This document shows positions 49,428 through 58,953 of a stretch of DNA of 64,000 nucleotides, piece after piece. The notes under the pieces were generated by a model. The model was not told the origin of the DNA. It searched no databases and saw only the letters and a program-made list of their open reading frames with translations. Numbering within the stretch: the first letter of the stretch is position 1; each line of letters starts with the position of its first letter. The DNA is taken from positions 186,001 through 250,000 of the forward strand of contig NZ_UPSE01000493.1 in NCBI RefSeq assembly GCF_900573885.1. The letters run 5' to 3'. Origin of the DNA: Pseudomonas viridiflava. GTDB lineage: Bacteria; Pseudomonadota; Gammaproteobacteria; Pseudomonadales; Pseudomonadaceae. Both the position numbers and the translations under genes were made by a program.

Positions 49428-51326
49428 ATGTCGCACCAATCCGATTTGATCAGCGAGGACATCCTCGCCTACCTGGCGCAGCACGAGCGCAAGGAAATGC
49501 TGCGCTTCCTCACCTGCGGCAACGTCGATGACGGCAAAAGCACCCTGATCGGGCGCCTGCTGCATGACTCGAAAATGATCTACGAAGATCACCTCGAAGC
49601 CATCACCCGCGACTCGAAAAAAGTCGGCACTACCGGTGAAGACATCGACCTGGCGCTGCTCGTAGACGGCCTGCAAGCCGAGCGCGAGCAAGGCATCACC
49701 ATTGACGTGGCGTATCGCTACTTCTCTACCGCCAAGCGCAAATTCATCATCGCCGACACCCCCGGCCATGAGCAGTACACCCGCAACATGGCCACCGGTG
49801 CGTCCACCTGTGACCTGGCGATCATCTTGGTCGACGCCCGTTACGGCGTGCAGACACAAACCCGTCGCCACAGCTATATCGCCTCGCTGCTGGGCATCAA
49901 ACATATCGTCGTGGCCATCAACAAGATGGACCTCAAAGGGTTCGACGAAGGCGTGTTCGAGTCGATCAAAGCCGACTACCTCGACTTCGCGGCCAAGGTA
50001 TCGCTGAAACCGACCTCGATTCATTTCGTGCCGATGTCTGCCCTAAAGGGCGATAACGTGGTCAACCACAGCGACCGCTCGCCCTGGTACAGCGGCCAGA
50101 CGCTGATGGAAATTCTCGAAACCGTGGAAATTTCCGCGGACCGCAACTTCACCGACATGCGTTTCCCGGTGCAGTACGTCAACCGTCCGAACCTGAACTT
50201 CCGTGGCTTCGCCGGCACCCTGGCCAGCGGCATCGTGCACAAAGGCGATGAGGTTGTGGTGTTGCCGTCGGGCAAGAGCAGCCGGGTGAAATCCATCGTC
50301 ACCTTTGAAGGTGAACTGGAAAGCGCCGGTCCAGGCCAGGCCATCACCCTGACCATGGAAGATGAAATCGACATCTCCCGTGGCGACCTGCTGGTGCATG
50401 CCGACAGCAAGCCGCAAGTAACCGACAGCTTCGAAGCCATGCTGGTATGGATGGCTGAAGAGCCTATGTTGCCGGGCAAGAAATACGACATTAAACGCGC
50501 CACCAGCTACGTGCCGGGCTCAATTGCCAGCATCGTTCACAAGGTGGACGTGAACACGCTGGAAGAGGGTGCCGCGAGCGCGTTGCAGCTCAACGAGATC
50601 GCCAAGGTCAAAGTCAGCCTCGACGCTTCCATCGCCCTGGACGGCTACGACCGTAACCGCACCACCGGCTCGTTTATCGTGGTCGACCGCCTCACCAACG
50701 GCACCGTTGGCGCAGGCATGATCATCGCCGCGCCGGTTGGCGGTCAGGCCGGCGGCGTGCACGGCAAGCTCGCTCACGTTGCCACTGAAGAGCGCGCCGC
50801 GCGCTTCGGCCAACAGCCGGCCACCGTGTTGTTCAGCGGCCTCTCGGGCGCGGGCAAAAGCACACTGGCCTACGCCGTGGAGCGCAAGCTGTTTGACATG
50901 GGCCGTGCGGTTTACGTGCTCGATGGCCAGAACCTGCGCCACGACCTGAACAAGGGCCTGCCGCAGGACCGAGCCGGGCGTACCGAGAATTGGCGTCGTG
51001 CCGCGCACGTGGCGCGTCAGTTCAACGAAGCGGGTCTGATTACTCTCGCCGCGTTCGTGGCACCGGATGCTGAAGGTCGTGAACAGGCCAAGGCTCTGAT
51101 CGGCAACCAGCGTTTGCTCACCGTGTACGTTCAGGCATCGCCGCAAGTCTGTGCCGAGCGCGACCCGCAAGGGCTGTACGCGGCGGGCGGCGATAACATC
51201 CCGGGCGAGTCGTTCCCGTACGACATTCCGCTGAATGCCGACCTGGTGGTCGACACCCAGAGCGTGTCGGTAGAAGAGGGCGTGAAGCTGGTGCTGGACC
51301 TGCTGCGCAGTCGCGGCGCGATTTGA
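49428..51326 (+). CDS. cysNC: Bifunctional sulfate adenylyltransferase subunit 1/adenylylsulfate kinase CysNC
   Basis: A 632-residue fusion. Residues 1-455 are the GTPase CysN (GNVDDGKS at 31-38, DTPGHEQ near 110, NKMD near 165), which drives APS synthesis. Residues from about 463 form an APS kinase ([26 protein letters not shown]) that makes PAPS. The fusion is normal in pseudomonads. The ATG 49428 overlaps nothing and follows the cysD stop by one nucleotide; the frame is open upstream inside cysD. Confidence 0.96.
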   Translation: MSHQSDLISEDILAYLAQHERKEMLRFLTCGNVDDGKSTLIGRLLHDSKMIYEDHLEAITRDSKKVGTTGEDIDLALLVDGLQAEREQGITIDVAYRYFSTAKRKFIIADTPGHEQYTRNMATGASTCDLAIILVDARYGVQTQTRRHSYIASLLGIKHIVVAINKMDLKGFDEGVFESIKADYLDFAAKVSLKPTSIHFVPMSALKGDNVVNHSDRSPWYSGQTLMEILETVEISADRNFTDMRFPVQYVNRPNLNFRGFAGTLASGIVHKGDEVVVLPSGKSSRVKSIVTFEGELESAGPGQAITLTMEDEIDISRGDLLVHADSKPQVTDSFEAMLVWMAEEPMLPGKKYDIKRATSYVPGSIASIVHKVDVNTLEEGAASALQLNEIAKVKVSLDASIALDGYDRNRTTGSFIVVDRLTNGTVGAGMIIAAPVGGQAGGVHGKLAHVATEERAARFGQQPATVLFSGLSGAGKSTLAYAVERKLFDMGRAVYVLDGQNLRHDLNKGLPQDRAGRTENWRRAAHVARQFNEAGLITLAAFVAPDAEGREQAKALIGNQRLLTVYVQASPQVCAERDPQGLYAAGGDNIPGESFPYDIPLNADLVVDTQSVSVEEGVKLVLDLLRSRGAI

Positions 51327-51333
51327 TCGCGTC

Positions 51334-51402
51334 GTTGGGCTTCACTTCGTTCAACCCAACCTACCAGCGGCGTAGGTCGGGTTGAACGAAGTGAAGCCCA
51401 AC
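51334..51402. repeat. Inverted pair of the 31-nt repeat after cysNC
   Basis: Two copies (51334-51364 and 51372-51402) face each other with a 7-nt loop and one mismatch. The variable centre is CTTCACTTCGTTCAAC, different from the other loci but shared by both arms. It lies between the cysNC stop and the terminator. Confidence 0.85.
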
Positions 51403-51415
51403 AGATATCGACAGC

Positions 51416-51450
51416 AACAAAAAGCCCCGCATAGTGCGGGGCTTTTTGTT
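51416..51450. terminator. Bidirectional terminator between cysNC and zapG
   Basis: A perfect palindrome (AACAAAAAGCCCCGC / GCGGGGCTTTTTGTT) with a 5-nt loop and T-tracts on both strands, between convergent genes. Confidence 0.93.
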
Positions 51451-51459
51451 GCCGGCGAA

Positions 51460-51918
51460 TTAACGCGGCGAGGTGTCGCTTACCGGTGGCTTCTTCAAAC
51501 CAAAGGTGGCATCCAGCATGCCCGGTGCATCGTCACTTTTCGGCGCGTAATCACGTGGTACCTGCGCATCACGCGGCGGCGTCAAACGCTCGCGGCTGCC
51601 GGGTTTCTCATCATGCAGGGCGGCCAGCAAACGCTGGCGGGTGAGTTCGTCCAGGGCCAGGCGGTTAGCACCTTCGGACAAATGCTCCTGCACTTCCTGG
51701 TAGCTCTGCGTGAGCTTTTTCACCAGGCTGGCGGTGGTGTTGAAATGGGTGACCACTTCGCTCTGGTAGCTATCGAAGCGCTCTTGAATTTCGTCCAGTT
51801 GCCGTTGGGTACGGCTCGGTGCGGCGCTGGGAACCAGGCGGGCTACCAGAAAACCGATGGTCACACCTGCGAGCAGGGCGAGTGCCGGGAGTAACCAGGC
51901 CAATAGGGTCTGTTCCAC
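51460..51918 (-). CDS. zapG: YhcB/ZapG-family (DUF1043) inner-membrane protein
   Basis: A 152-residue bitopic protein with an N-terminal membrane segment (LLAWLLPALALLAGVTIGFLV region, about 5-27), a coiled coil (about 38-85, TQRQLDEIQERFDSYQSEV) and a disordered charged tail. In E. coli YhcB/ZapG links cell division and envelope synthesis. The stop is 9 nt from the shared terminator. It is divergent from the hydrolase gene. Confidence 0.85.
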   Translation of the reverse strand: MEQTLLAWLLPALALLAGVTIGFLVARLVPSAAPSRTQRQLDEIQERFDSYQSEVVTHFNTTASLVKKLTQSYQEVQEHLSEGANRLALDELTRQRLLAALHDEKPGSRERLTPPRDAQVPRDYAPKSDDAPGMLDATFGLKKPPVSDTSPR

Positions 51919-52104
51919 GAGTCCTTCCTCTATAAACGGCTTTGCTTTACGTTAACGGCTCACACCTGCGCTGTATAGCGCGGCGCAGTCCTGAAGGGGC
52001 GGGCGTCGCTTGGAAGCGTCCGCAGGTTGCTGATCACAGGATCTTTTCCAACGAGATCTTTCCCAAGACGTGTCGACCCTATCTCGGGTCACGGAGTTCC
52101 GCCG

Positions 52105-52740
52105 TTGTCAGTTCGCGAAGTCTCTCTGTTTATTGACGGGCCCACCGGGCAACTTGAAGCGCTTTACCTTGATCTGCCCGAGGCCCGTGGCCTGGCGCTG
52201 ATTTGTCACCCCAACCCGGTGCAGGGCGGCACCATGCTCAATAAAGTCGTGTCGACCTTGCAGCGCACCGCCCGCGACGCCGGTTTTGCCACCTTGCGTT
52301 TTAACTACCGGGGCGTTGGCGCCAGTGAGGGCGTGAGCGAGATGGTCAGTGGCGAAGTCGATGACGCCGAAGCCGTGGCCAACTGGCTGCTCGCCGAGCA
52401 ACCGGACTTGCCGCTCAACCTGTTCGGCTTCTCCTTTGGGGGCTTCGTCGCCGCCAGCTTGAGTGGCCGCCTGGAAGCACGCGGCGTGGAAATCGAGCGC
52501 CTGTTCATGGTCGCCCCTGCCGTCAGCCGTTTGAACGAGCAAACCCCCATCGCCCGGCACGGCGCCCTGACGCTGATTCAGCCGGAGCAGGATGAGGTCA
52601 TCGCGCCGGAAACCGTTTTCGCCTGGTCGGCAAACCTTGAGCGTCCCCACGAGCTGCTGAAAGTGGCAGAATGCGGGCACTTTTTTCACGGCAAACTCAC
52701 GGATCTCAAAGACCTGTTGCTGCCGCGCCTGTCGAACTGA
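52105..52740 (+). CDS. Alpha/beta hydrolase (small, YtfL/CocE-like group)
   Basis: A 211-residue alpha/beta hydrolase with the nucleophile elbow GFSFGGFVA, an HPNPVQGGTM motif and a late DEV plus CGHFFHG that could supply Asp and His. This soluble family is common in proteobacteria and its substrates are unknown. I chose TTG 52105 because GGAG lies about 8 nt upstream and the fold starts at VREVSLFIDG; a TTG at 52027 has no ribosome site. It precedes trpS by 17 nt. Confidence 0.82.
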   Translation: MSVREVSLFIDGPTGQLEALYLDLPEARGLALICHPNPVQGGTMLNKVVSTLQRTARDAGFATLRFNYRGVGASEGVSEMVSGEVDDAEAVANWLLAEQPDLPLNLFGFSFGGFVAASLSGRLEARGVEIERLFMVAPAVSRLNEQTPIARHGALTLIQPEQDEVIAPETVFAWSANLERPHELLKVAECGHFFHGKLTDLKDLLLPRLSN

Positions 52741-52757
52741 CTGAATAAGCGATCGCC

Positions 52758-54107
52758 ATGACCACTCGTATCCTCACCGGTATTACCACCACCGGCACCC
52801 CGCACCTGGGCAACTACGCCGGCGCCATACGTCCGGCCATTGTCGCCAGCCGGGCCGCCGACGCCGATTCGTTCTACTTCCTGGCGGACTACCACGCCCT
52901 GATCAAATGCGACGATCCGGTGCGCATTCAGCGCTCGCGGCTGGAAATTGCCGCCACCTGGCTGGCTGCCGGTTTGGATATCGACCGTGTAACGTTCTAT
53001 CGCCAGTCCGATATCCCGGAAATTACCGAACTGACCTGGCTGCTCACCTGCGTAGCCGGCAAAGGTCTGCTGAACCGCGCCCACGCCTACAAAGCCTCGG
53101 TGGATAAAAACCTCGAGCAAGGCGAAGACCCGGATGCCGGCGTGACCATGGGCCTGTTCAGCTACCCGGTGCTGATGGCCGCCGATATTCTGATGTTCAA
53201 CGCGCACCAGGTTCCGGTGGGCCGCGATCAGATTCAGCACGTGGAAATGGCCCGTGATATCGGCCAGCGCTTCAACCATCTGTTTGGCAAAGGCCGTGAG
53301 TTCTTTGTGATGCCGCAGGCGCTGATCGAAGAAAGCGTCGCCACCTTGCCCGGCCTCGATGGCCGCAAGATGTCCAAGAGCTACGACAACACCATCCCGC
53401 TGTTCAGCAGCCCTAAGCAACTGAAGGCGGCGGTGTCCTCCATCGTCACCGACTCCCGTGCACCGGGCGAAGCCAAGGATCCGGACAGCTCGCACCTGTT
53501 CACTCTCTATCAGGCCTTCTCCACTGCGAAGCAGCAGGAAGAATTCCGCAGCGACCTGCTCGGCGGCCTGGCCTGGGGCGAAGCCAAGCAGCGCCTGTTC
53601 GAGTTGCTCGACAGCGAACTGGGCGAGGCACGCGAGCGCTACAACACGCTTATCGAACGGCCTGCCGACCTGGAAGACATTCTGCTGACCGGTGCCGCCA
53701 AGGCGCGCAAGATCGCCACGCCGTTCCTCGGCGAGCTGCGCGAGGCGGTGGGTCTGCGCTCGTTCCGTAGCGACGTGCAAAGCACTCAAGCCAGCAAGAA
53801 AAAAGCCGCAAAAGGCGCACGCTTTGTCAGCTTCCGTGAAGACGACGGCAGCTTCCGCTTCCGCCTGTTGGCCGCTGATGGCGAGCAACTGCTCTTGTCG
53901 AAGCACTTTGCCGACGGCAAAACCGCCGGCCAGGTGAGCAAGCGTCTCCAGGATGGCAGCGCGCTGGACGTGCGCGTCGACGGCAATAGCTTTGCCGTCT
54001 GGCTGGATGACGAAACCGTCGGCCAAAGCCCGGTCTTTACCGATGCCGCAGCCTGCGAGCGCGCCGTCGCTCAGTTGCGCGAAGCACTGGCGCCGCAGCC
54101 AGAGTGA
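52758..54107 (+). CDS. trpS: Tryptophan--tRNA ligase with a C-terminal DUF1508-like domain
   Basis: A 449-residue class I tRNA synthetase; the usual bacterial enzyme has about 334. The catalytic part (1-335) has [13 protein letters not shown] in place of HIGH and the KMSKS loop ([10 protein letters not shown] near 204). Residues from about 349 to the end form an extra domain ([20 protein letters not shown]) that looks like DUF1508/YegP, with short beta-strands. The extra domain is also found in other pseudomonads, from memory. Its role is unknown. A good terminator follows. Confidence 0.93.
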   Translation: MTTRILTGITTTGTPHLGNYAGAIRPAIVASRAADADSFYFLADYHALIKCDDPVRIQRSRLEIAATWLAAGLDIDRVTFYRQSDIPEITELTWLLTCVAGKGLLNRAHAYKASVDKNLEQGEDPDAGVTMGLFSYPVLMAADILMFNAHQVPVGRDQIQHVEMARDIGQRFNHLFGKGREFFVMPQALIEESVATLPGLDGRKMSKSYDNTIPLFSSPKQLKAAVSSIVTDSRAPGEAKDPDSSHLFTLYQAFSTAKQQEEFRSDLLGGLAWGEAKQRLFELLDSELGEARERYNTLIERPADLEDILLTGAAKARKIATPFLGELREAVGLRSFRSDVQSTQASKKKAAKGARFVSFREDDGSFRFRLLAADGEQLLLSKHFADGKTAGQVSKRLQDGSALDVRVDGNSFAVWLDDETVGQSPVFTDAAACERAVAQLREALAPQPE

Positions 54108-54134
54108 TGCGCGATGGCTGGCCGATTGCCAAGC

Positions 54135-54169
54135 AACGGGGTCGCCGCTAAAGTGACGACCCCGTTTTT
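54135..54169 (+). terminator. Rho-independent terminator after trpS
   Basis: AACGGGGTCG pairs with CGACCCCGTT around a 12-nt loop and is followed by TTT. It starts 28 nt after the trpS stop. Confidence 0.88.
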
Positions 54170-54326
54170 GCGGTCTCGGGCGTTTTAGACCCACCACGCG
54201 CACCACAGCACGTCGGCCAAACGCAGACCCTGGGTACTGTTTACTCGTTACCTGCCCATCACCTGTCTCGCGATGCCCGTCACTCGGCCCGGTCGCGAGC
54301 TAGTAAATAGTTGAGAGCATTACGCG

Positions 54327-55421
54327 ATGACGCCCCTCGAGCGATACCAGGCGGACCTCAAACGTCCCGACTTCTTTCATGACGCCGCGCAGGAAACTGC
54401 GGTGCGCCATCTGCAACGCCTTTACGACGACCTGATCGCCGCCGGCGACAACAAGCCCGGTCTGTTCGGCAAACTGCTGGGCAAAAAGAACCACGATCCC
54501 GTCAAAGGCCTGTACTTCTGGGGCGGCGTTGGCCGCGGCAAAACCTACCTGGTCGACACCTTCTTCGAAGCGCTGCCTTTCAAAGAAAAAACCCGGACGC
54601 ACTTCCACCGTTTCATGAAGCGTGTGCACGAAGACCTGACGTCATTGAGCGGTGAAAAGAACCCGCTGCAAGCTATCGCCAAGCGCTACGCCGCCGAAAC
54701 GCGGGTTATTTGCTTCGACGAATTTTTCGTCTCGGACATCACCGACGCGATGATTCTGGCGACGCTGCTCGAAGAGCTGTTCAAAAACGGCGTCAGCCTG
54801 GTGGCCACCTCCAACATCGTGCCGGACGGGTTGTACAAAGACGGCCTGCAGCGCGCGCGCTTCCTGCCGGCCATTGCCCTGCTGAAAGAGCACACCGTCA
54901 TCGTTAACGTCGACAGCGGCGTCGACTACCGCCTGCGCGCGCTTGAGCAGGCCGAGCTGTACTACTGGCCGCTCAATGAAGGCGCCGAAACCAGCCTGAA
55001 CAAAAGCTTCGTCAGTCTGGTGCCCGACTGCGTGAAGGCGCAGGAAAACGAAGTGCTGATGATCGAAAACCGTGGCATCACGGCGCGCAAAGTCTGCGAC
55101 GACGTGGCCTGGTTCGAATTCCGCGAACTGTGCGATGGCCCGCGCAGCCAGAACGACTACATCGAACTGGCAAAAATCTTCCACGCGATTCTGATCTCCA
55201 ACGTGGAGCAGATGGGCGTCAACGAAGACGACCTGGCACGCCGCTTTATCAACCTGGTGGACGAGTTCTACGACCGCAACGTGAAGCTGATCATCTCGGC
55301 CGCCGTCGAGTTGAAAGACCTCTATACCGGCGGCCGCTTGAACTTCGAATTCCAGCGCACCTTGAGCCGGTTGCTGGAAATGCAATCCCACGAATTCCTG
55401 TCGCGGGCGCATAAGCCGTAA
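54327..55421 (+). CDS. zapE: ZapE, AFG1-like ATPase
   Basis: A 364-residue AAA-type ATPase of the AFG1/ZapE family (Walker A GGVGRGKTYLVD near 64; Walker B VICFDEFFVSDITDAM). In E. coli it acts at the Z-ring and in low-oxygen conditions; the yeast homolog has a role with cytochrome oxidase quality control. Full length. It ends in a terminator and an inverted repeat. Confidence 0.93.
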   Translation: MTPLERYQADLKRPDFFHDAAQETAVRHLQRLYDDLIAAGDNKPGLFGKLLGKKNHDPVKGLYFWGGVGRGKTYLVDTFFEALPFKEKTRTHFHRFMKRVHEDLTSLSGEKNPLQAIAKRYAAETRVICFDEFFVSDITDAMILATLLEELFKNGVSLVATSNIVPDGLYKDGLQRARFLPAIALLKEHTVIVNVDSGVDYRLRALEQAELYYWPLNEGAETSLNKSFVSLVPDCVKAQENEVLMIENRGITARKVCDDVAWFEFRELCDGPRSQNDYIELAKIFHAILISNVEQMGVNEDDLARRFINLVDEFYDRNVKLIISAAVELKDLYTGGRLNFEFQRTLSRLLEMQSHEFLSRAHKP

Positions 55422-55435
55422 GTAATTCGAGCGTG

Positions 55436-55464
55436 AAAAAAGGCTGCCAAAAGGCAGCCTTTTT
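55436..55464. terminator. Bidirectional terminator after zapE
   Basis: AAAAAAGGCTGCC and GGCAGCCTTTTT form a stem with an AAAA loop and T-tracts on both strands. It lies 14 nt after the zapE stop and directly beside the repeat pair. Confidence 0.92.
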
Positions 55465-55534
55465 GTTGGGCTTCGCGGTGCTCAACCCAACCTACAGAGC
55501 CGCGTAGATTGGGTTGAGCACCGCGAAGCCCAAC
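55465..55534. repeat. Inverted pair of the 31-nt repeat after zapE
   Basis: Two copies (55465-55495 and 55504-55534) face each other with an 8-nt loop and one mismatch. The variable centre is CTTCGCGGTGCTCAAC in both arms. It directly abuts the zapE terminator. Confidence 0.85.
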
Positions 55535-55562
55535 ACGATCGGCGAGCCGCACGTTGCCCCGA

Positions 55563-56528
55563 TTAATTCTGCGCCACCTTCTGCTCATGCTCTTTGAGCA
55601 GCGCTTTGGCATGTGCGACTTCCAACGCTTCCATGGCATTGATCGGCTTGAGCGCCACCGCTTGCTTCAGGTGCTGAATCGCCTTGGCCTCTTCGTCGTC
55701 GCCATACACGTAGCTCAACGCGTTGGCGTATTCGTAATGACCGATGGGTAGGTTGTCAGCCTGCTTAAACGATTGGGCGAAGTAGGTTTCCATCTTGTCG
55801 GCGCTGACGCCGTAGGTCATTTTCCCCACCATTTTCCCAACCTTGCGGATCACGCCGGCTTCGTAGCCGCCGTACAACGCCAGGGCGAACGGTTGGTCCG
55901 GTTGCTTAGCCAGCAGCGCATCAAGCTCTTTCGGAATCTGGCTGGTATAGCCGCGCTTGAGCACGACGGGTACCGACAGTTCTTCACCGAGTCGCGCCTT
56001 TGCGTAGACGCGGCCGAACTGCGCGACGATGTCGGCCTGTACCAGCTCGCCGGCCTTGTCGGTGTAATCAATGACTTCCTCCAATAGACGGTGCTTTTCT
56101 TCCTGGTTCGGCACCAGAAACATTGCATATACCACTTGGGCAAACATCGCGGGCACCTGCCCGCCCACGCCCAGGGCAAGGCCTTCTTTTTTGGCTTGGG
56201 CGAAGTCGCCTTTGAACACCAGCCGCCAGACGTTTTGCAGCTTCTGCGCGTACGCCTCGGCGTCTTCCGGCTTGCCCGAAAAGCCCGTGTTGCCGGCTAC
56301 GGTCATTTCCAAAGCTCTCGGGTAAGTGGTGGCCATCTTCATGACCCACTGGGCGTCGGGGAACGGATAGTTGTCGCCAAAGCCGCGGGTCAGCTGCGGC
56401 CAGGCCTGCCGCAACTTGTCACCCGAATAGTCGAAGCCGCTTTGATCGTAAGGAAAGGGTTTCCATTGTTCGTCTGCCACAGCCACCAGGCTGCACAGCG
56501 TAAGCAGGGCAAAGATAAACGAGCGCAT
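55563..56528 (-). CDS. Conserved periplasmic protein of unknown function, TPR-like
   Basis: A 321-residue secreted protein (signal peptide MRSFIFALLTLCSLVAVA, before DEQWKPF). The C-terminal half is helical with TPR-like segments (YANALSYVYGDDEEAKAIQHLKQAVALK cut here to EEAKAIQHLKQAVALK). From gene order it is the counterpart of P. aeruginosa PA4437, also of unknown function. I do not recognise a catalytic motif. It stands between zapE and a GlxA-type regulator. Confidence 0.82.
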   Translation of the reverse strand: MRSFIFALLTLCSLVAVADEQWKPFPYDQSGFDYSGDKLRQAWPQLTRGFGDNYPFPDAQWVMKMATTYPRALEMTVAGNTGFSGKPEDAEAYAQKLQNVWRLVFKGDFAQAKKEGLALGVGGQVPAMFAQVVYAMFLVPNQEEKHRLLEEVIDYTDKAGELVQADIVAQFGRVYAKARLGEELSVPVVLKRGYTSQIPKELDALLAKQPDQPFALALYGGYEAGVIRKVGKMVGKMTYGVSADKMETYFAQSFKQADNLPIGHYEYANALSYVYGDDEEAKAIQHLKQAVALKPINAMEALEVAHAKALLKEHEQKVAQN

Positions 56529-56601
56529 GACAAGTACCTGTTTTTGTTAGAGGTTCACAGGCCCGATCATAGGTCGCAGGGCAGGGCGACCAACCCCCAT
56601 C

Positions 56602-57606
56602 CTAGGAATGGCTGTCCTTCTGCTGGAATTGGCGCCGGTACTGGTTGGGCGACAATTCTGTGTGCTGACGGAACAACCGCGCGAAGAAGCTGGCGTCGTC
56701 GTAGCCCACTTCGTAGCTGATGGTCTTGATGCTTTTGCGGGTGGCGCTGAGCAAGCCCTTGGCTGTTTCGATCCGTAACCGTTGCAGGTAATGCAGCGGT
56801 TTGTCGCCGGTTGCCGTCTGGAAGCGGCGCATAAAGTTGCGAATGCTCATGCCGTGCTGGCGCGCCACGTCTTCAAAGCGAAACTTCTCGGCGAAGTTTT
56901 CCTCCAGCCATTGCTGGATTTGCAGAATGGTCACGTCCTGGTGCAGCTTCTGGCCGCCAAAGCCGATACGGCCCGGCGTGTAGTTGCGCTGCACTTCGTA
57001 GAGGATATCGCGGGCAACGGCCTGGGCAACGCTGGCGCCGCAGAAGTGTTCAATCAGATACAGGTATAAATCGCAGGCCGAGGTGGTGCCGCCGGCACAG
57101 TACAAATTATCGCCGTCGGAAAGATGCTTCTCTTGGTTCAGCAGCACCTTGGGGAAGCGTTCGCTGAACTCGCGGAAAAAGCGCCAGTACGTCGTAGCCT
57201 CTTTGCCGTCCAGCAAGCCGGACTGGGCCATCCAGAACACGCCCATGGCTTCGCCACAGATCATGCTGCCCGCGGCGTGCTGCTTGCGCAGCCAGGTCAG
57301 AATTTGAGGATAGCGTTGGCACAGCGTGTCGAAGTCGCCCCAATAGGCCGGGAGGATGATGATGTCCGCCGGCTCCAGACCCCCTTCGACCGGCAGCACC
57401 ACGTCGCTGAAGCTGCGCGCGGGTTTGCCGTCGGGGCTTACCAGATGAATCTCGAAGGCAGGCGTTAGCCCCAATCCCAGCTGGCGGCCGTAACGCAGGC
57501 TGGCCATGTGGAAAAAGTCTTTGGCTTGCATGAGCGTGGAGGCGAATACGCCTTCGATGGCCAGAATGGCGACGCGTTTGAGGGCGCTGGACTGAGCAGT
57601 TGGCAT
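56602..57606 (-). CDS. GlxA-family transcriptional regulator (DJ-1/PfpI + AraC)
   Basis: A 334-residue regulator with an N-terminal DJ-1/PfpI-like domain (about 10-180, ADIIILPAYWGDFD, GSMICGEAMGVFWMAQSGLLDG cut to ICGEAMGVFWMAQSGLL) and a C-terminal AraC-type double helix-turn-helix (about 225-330, ISYEVGYDDASFFARLFRQ). GlxA-like proteins in pseudomonads respond to metabolites such as arginine or choline derivatives. The ligand here is unknown. It is divergent from the acyl-CoA dehydrogenase, which may be a target. Confidence 0.88.
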   Translation of the reverse strand: MPTAQSSALKRVAILAIEGVFASTLMQAKDFFHMASLRYGRQLGLGLTPAFEIHLVSPDGKPARSFSDVVLPVEGGLEPADIIILPAYWGDFDTLCQRYPQILTWLRKQHAAGSMICGEAMGVFWMAQSGLLDGKEATTYWRFFREFSERFPKVLLNQEKHLSDGDNLYCAGGTTSACDLYLYLIEHFCGASVAQAVARDILYEVQRNYTPGRIGFGGQKLHQDVTILQIQQWLEENFAEKFRFEDVARQHGMSIRNFMRRFQTATGDKPLHYLQRLRIETAKGLLSATRKSIKTISYEVGYDDASFFARLFRQHTELSPNQYRRQFQQKDSHS

Positions 57607-57757
57607 GGATGCTTATTCTTATTAGGGGATAGTGGTCAGTGGCTGGCTGGATCGTCTTATTTTTTGTCGCATGTGTCCAGTGCGTCTGAACGTTTGACTG
57701 TCCTACAGTCGGCGCCATGCCAATCCCGGCTCCAGACGTATTCAGTGGGTAAAAACA

Positions 57758-58894
57758 ATGATTCCAAGAACCCTGTTCAGCTCGGACCACGAACTGTTTC
57801 GTGACAGCGTGCGCAAGTTCCTTGAGCAGGAAGCCGTGCCTTATCACCATCAGTGGGAGAAAGACGGGCACATCGATCGCGCGTTGTGGAACAAGGCGGG
57901 CGAGGCCGGCATGCTCTGCTCGCACCTGCCCGAGGAATACGGCGGCATGGCAGCCGACTTCCTTTACAGCACTGTAGTGATCGAAGAGATCAGCCGCCTT
58001 GGGTTGAGCGGCATCGGTTTTTCGCTGCATTCGGATATCGTTGCCCCCTACATCCTGCATTACGGCTCCGAGCACCTGAAGCTCAAGTACCTGCCGAAGC
58101 TGGTCTCGGGCGAAATGGTCACCGCCATTGCCATGACCGAGCCAGGCGCCGGTTCTGACTTGCAAGGTGTGAAGACCACGGCGGTGCTCGATGGCGACGA
58201 ATACGTGCTCAACGGCTCGAAGACCTTTATCACCAACGGATTTCTCGCCGACCTGGTAATCGTAGTGGCGAAGACCGATCCCAAAGCCGGCGCCAAGGGC
58301 ACCAGTCTGTTCCTCGTTGAAGCCGGCACGGCGGGCTTTTCCAAGGGCAAGCGCCTGGAGAAAGTCGGCATGAAAGCGCAGGACACATCCGAGCTGTTCT
58401 TTCAGGACGTGCGCATTCCCAAAGAAAACCTGCTCGGCCAGGCCGGCATGGGTTTCGCCTACCTGATGCAAGAGCTGCCACAAGAGCGCCTGACTGTGGC
58501 GCTGGGGGCGCTGGCCAATGCCGAGGCCGCGTTGAAATGGACGCTGGATTACACCCGCGAGCGCAAGGCGTTCGGCAAAGCGATCAGCGACTTTCAGAAC
58601 ACGCGCTTCAAACTGGCGGAAATTGCCACAGAAGTGCAGGTAGGGCGCGTATTCGTCGACCGCTGCCTGGAGCAGCATCTGGAAGGCAAACTGGACGTGC
58701 CGACTGCCGCCATGTGCAAATACTGGACGACCGACCTGCAATGCAAGGTGCTGGATGAGTGCGTACAGCTGCACGGCGGTTACGGCTACATGTGGGAATA
58801 CCCGGTCGCGCGCTCCTGGGCCGACGCGCGGGTGCAGCGCATTTACGCTGGCACCAACGAGATCATGAAGGAAATTATTTCCCGGTCACTGTGA
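57758..58894 (+). CDS. Acyl-CoA dehydrogenase
   Basis: A 378-residue FAD-dependent acyl-CoA dehydrogenase with the family motifs AITEPGAGSDLQG-type (IAMTEPGAGSDLQG), FITNG and RIYAGTNEIMKEIISRSL at the C-terminus. Chain-length specificity cannot be judged by eye. The position next to a GlxA-type regulator and before rplM matches P. aeruginosa PA4435. It is transcribed away from the regulator and ends at a shared terminator with the aldo/keto reductase. Confidence 0.93.
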   Translation: MIPRTLFSSDHELFRDSVRKFLEQEAVPYHHQWEKDGHIDRALWNKAGEAGMLCSHLPEEYGGMAADFLYSTVVIEEISRLGLSGIGFSLHSDIVAPYILHYGSEHLKLKYLPKLVSGEMVTAIAMTEPGAGSDLQGVKTTAVLDGDEYVLNGSKTFITNGFLADLVIVVAKTDPKAGAKGTSLFLVEAGTAGFSKGKRLEKVGMKAQDTSELFFQDVRIPKENLLGQAGMGFAYLMQELPQERLTVALGALANAEAALKWTLDYTRERKAFGKAISDFQNTRFKLAEIATEVQVGRVFVDRCLEQHLEGKLDVPTAAMCKYWTTDLQCKVLDECVQLHGGYGYMWEYPVARSWADARVQRIYAGTNEIMKEIISRSL

Positions 58895-58910
58895 GGCGTT
58901 TACGCAAATG

Positions 58911-58939
58911 AAAAGCCCGGCTGTGTGCCGGGCTTTTTC
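58911..58939. terminator. Bidirectional terminator between the dehydrogenase and the aldo/keto reductase
   Basis: AAAAGCCCGGC and GCCGGGCTTTTT form a perfect stem with a 5-nt loop. It lies between two convergent genes and has T (or A) tracts on both sides. Confidence 0.92.
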
Positions 58940-58953
58940 GTTTTCGCTGCGAA

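Noticed and set aside
57107..58774. Long minus-strand frame spanning the regulator and the dehydrogenase (about 555 codons)
   Set aside because: It crosses two real genes and a promoter region. Its end portion is just the regulator read in a different frame.
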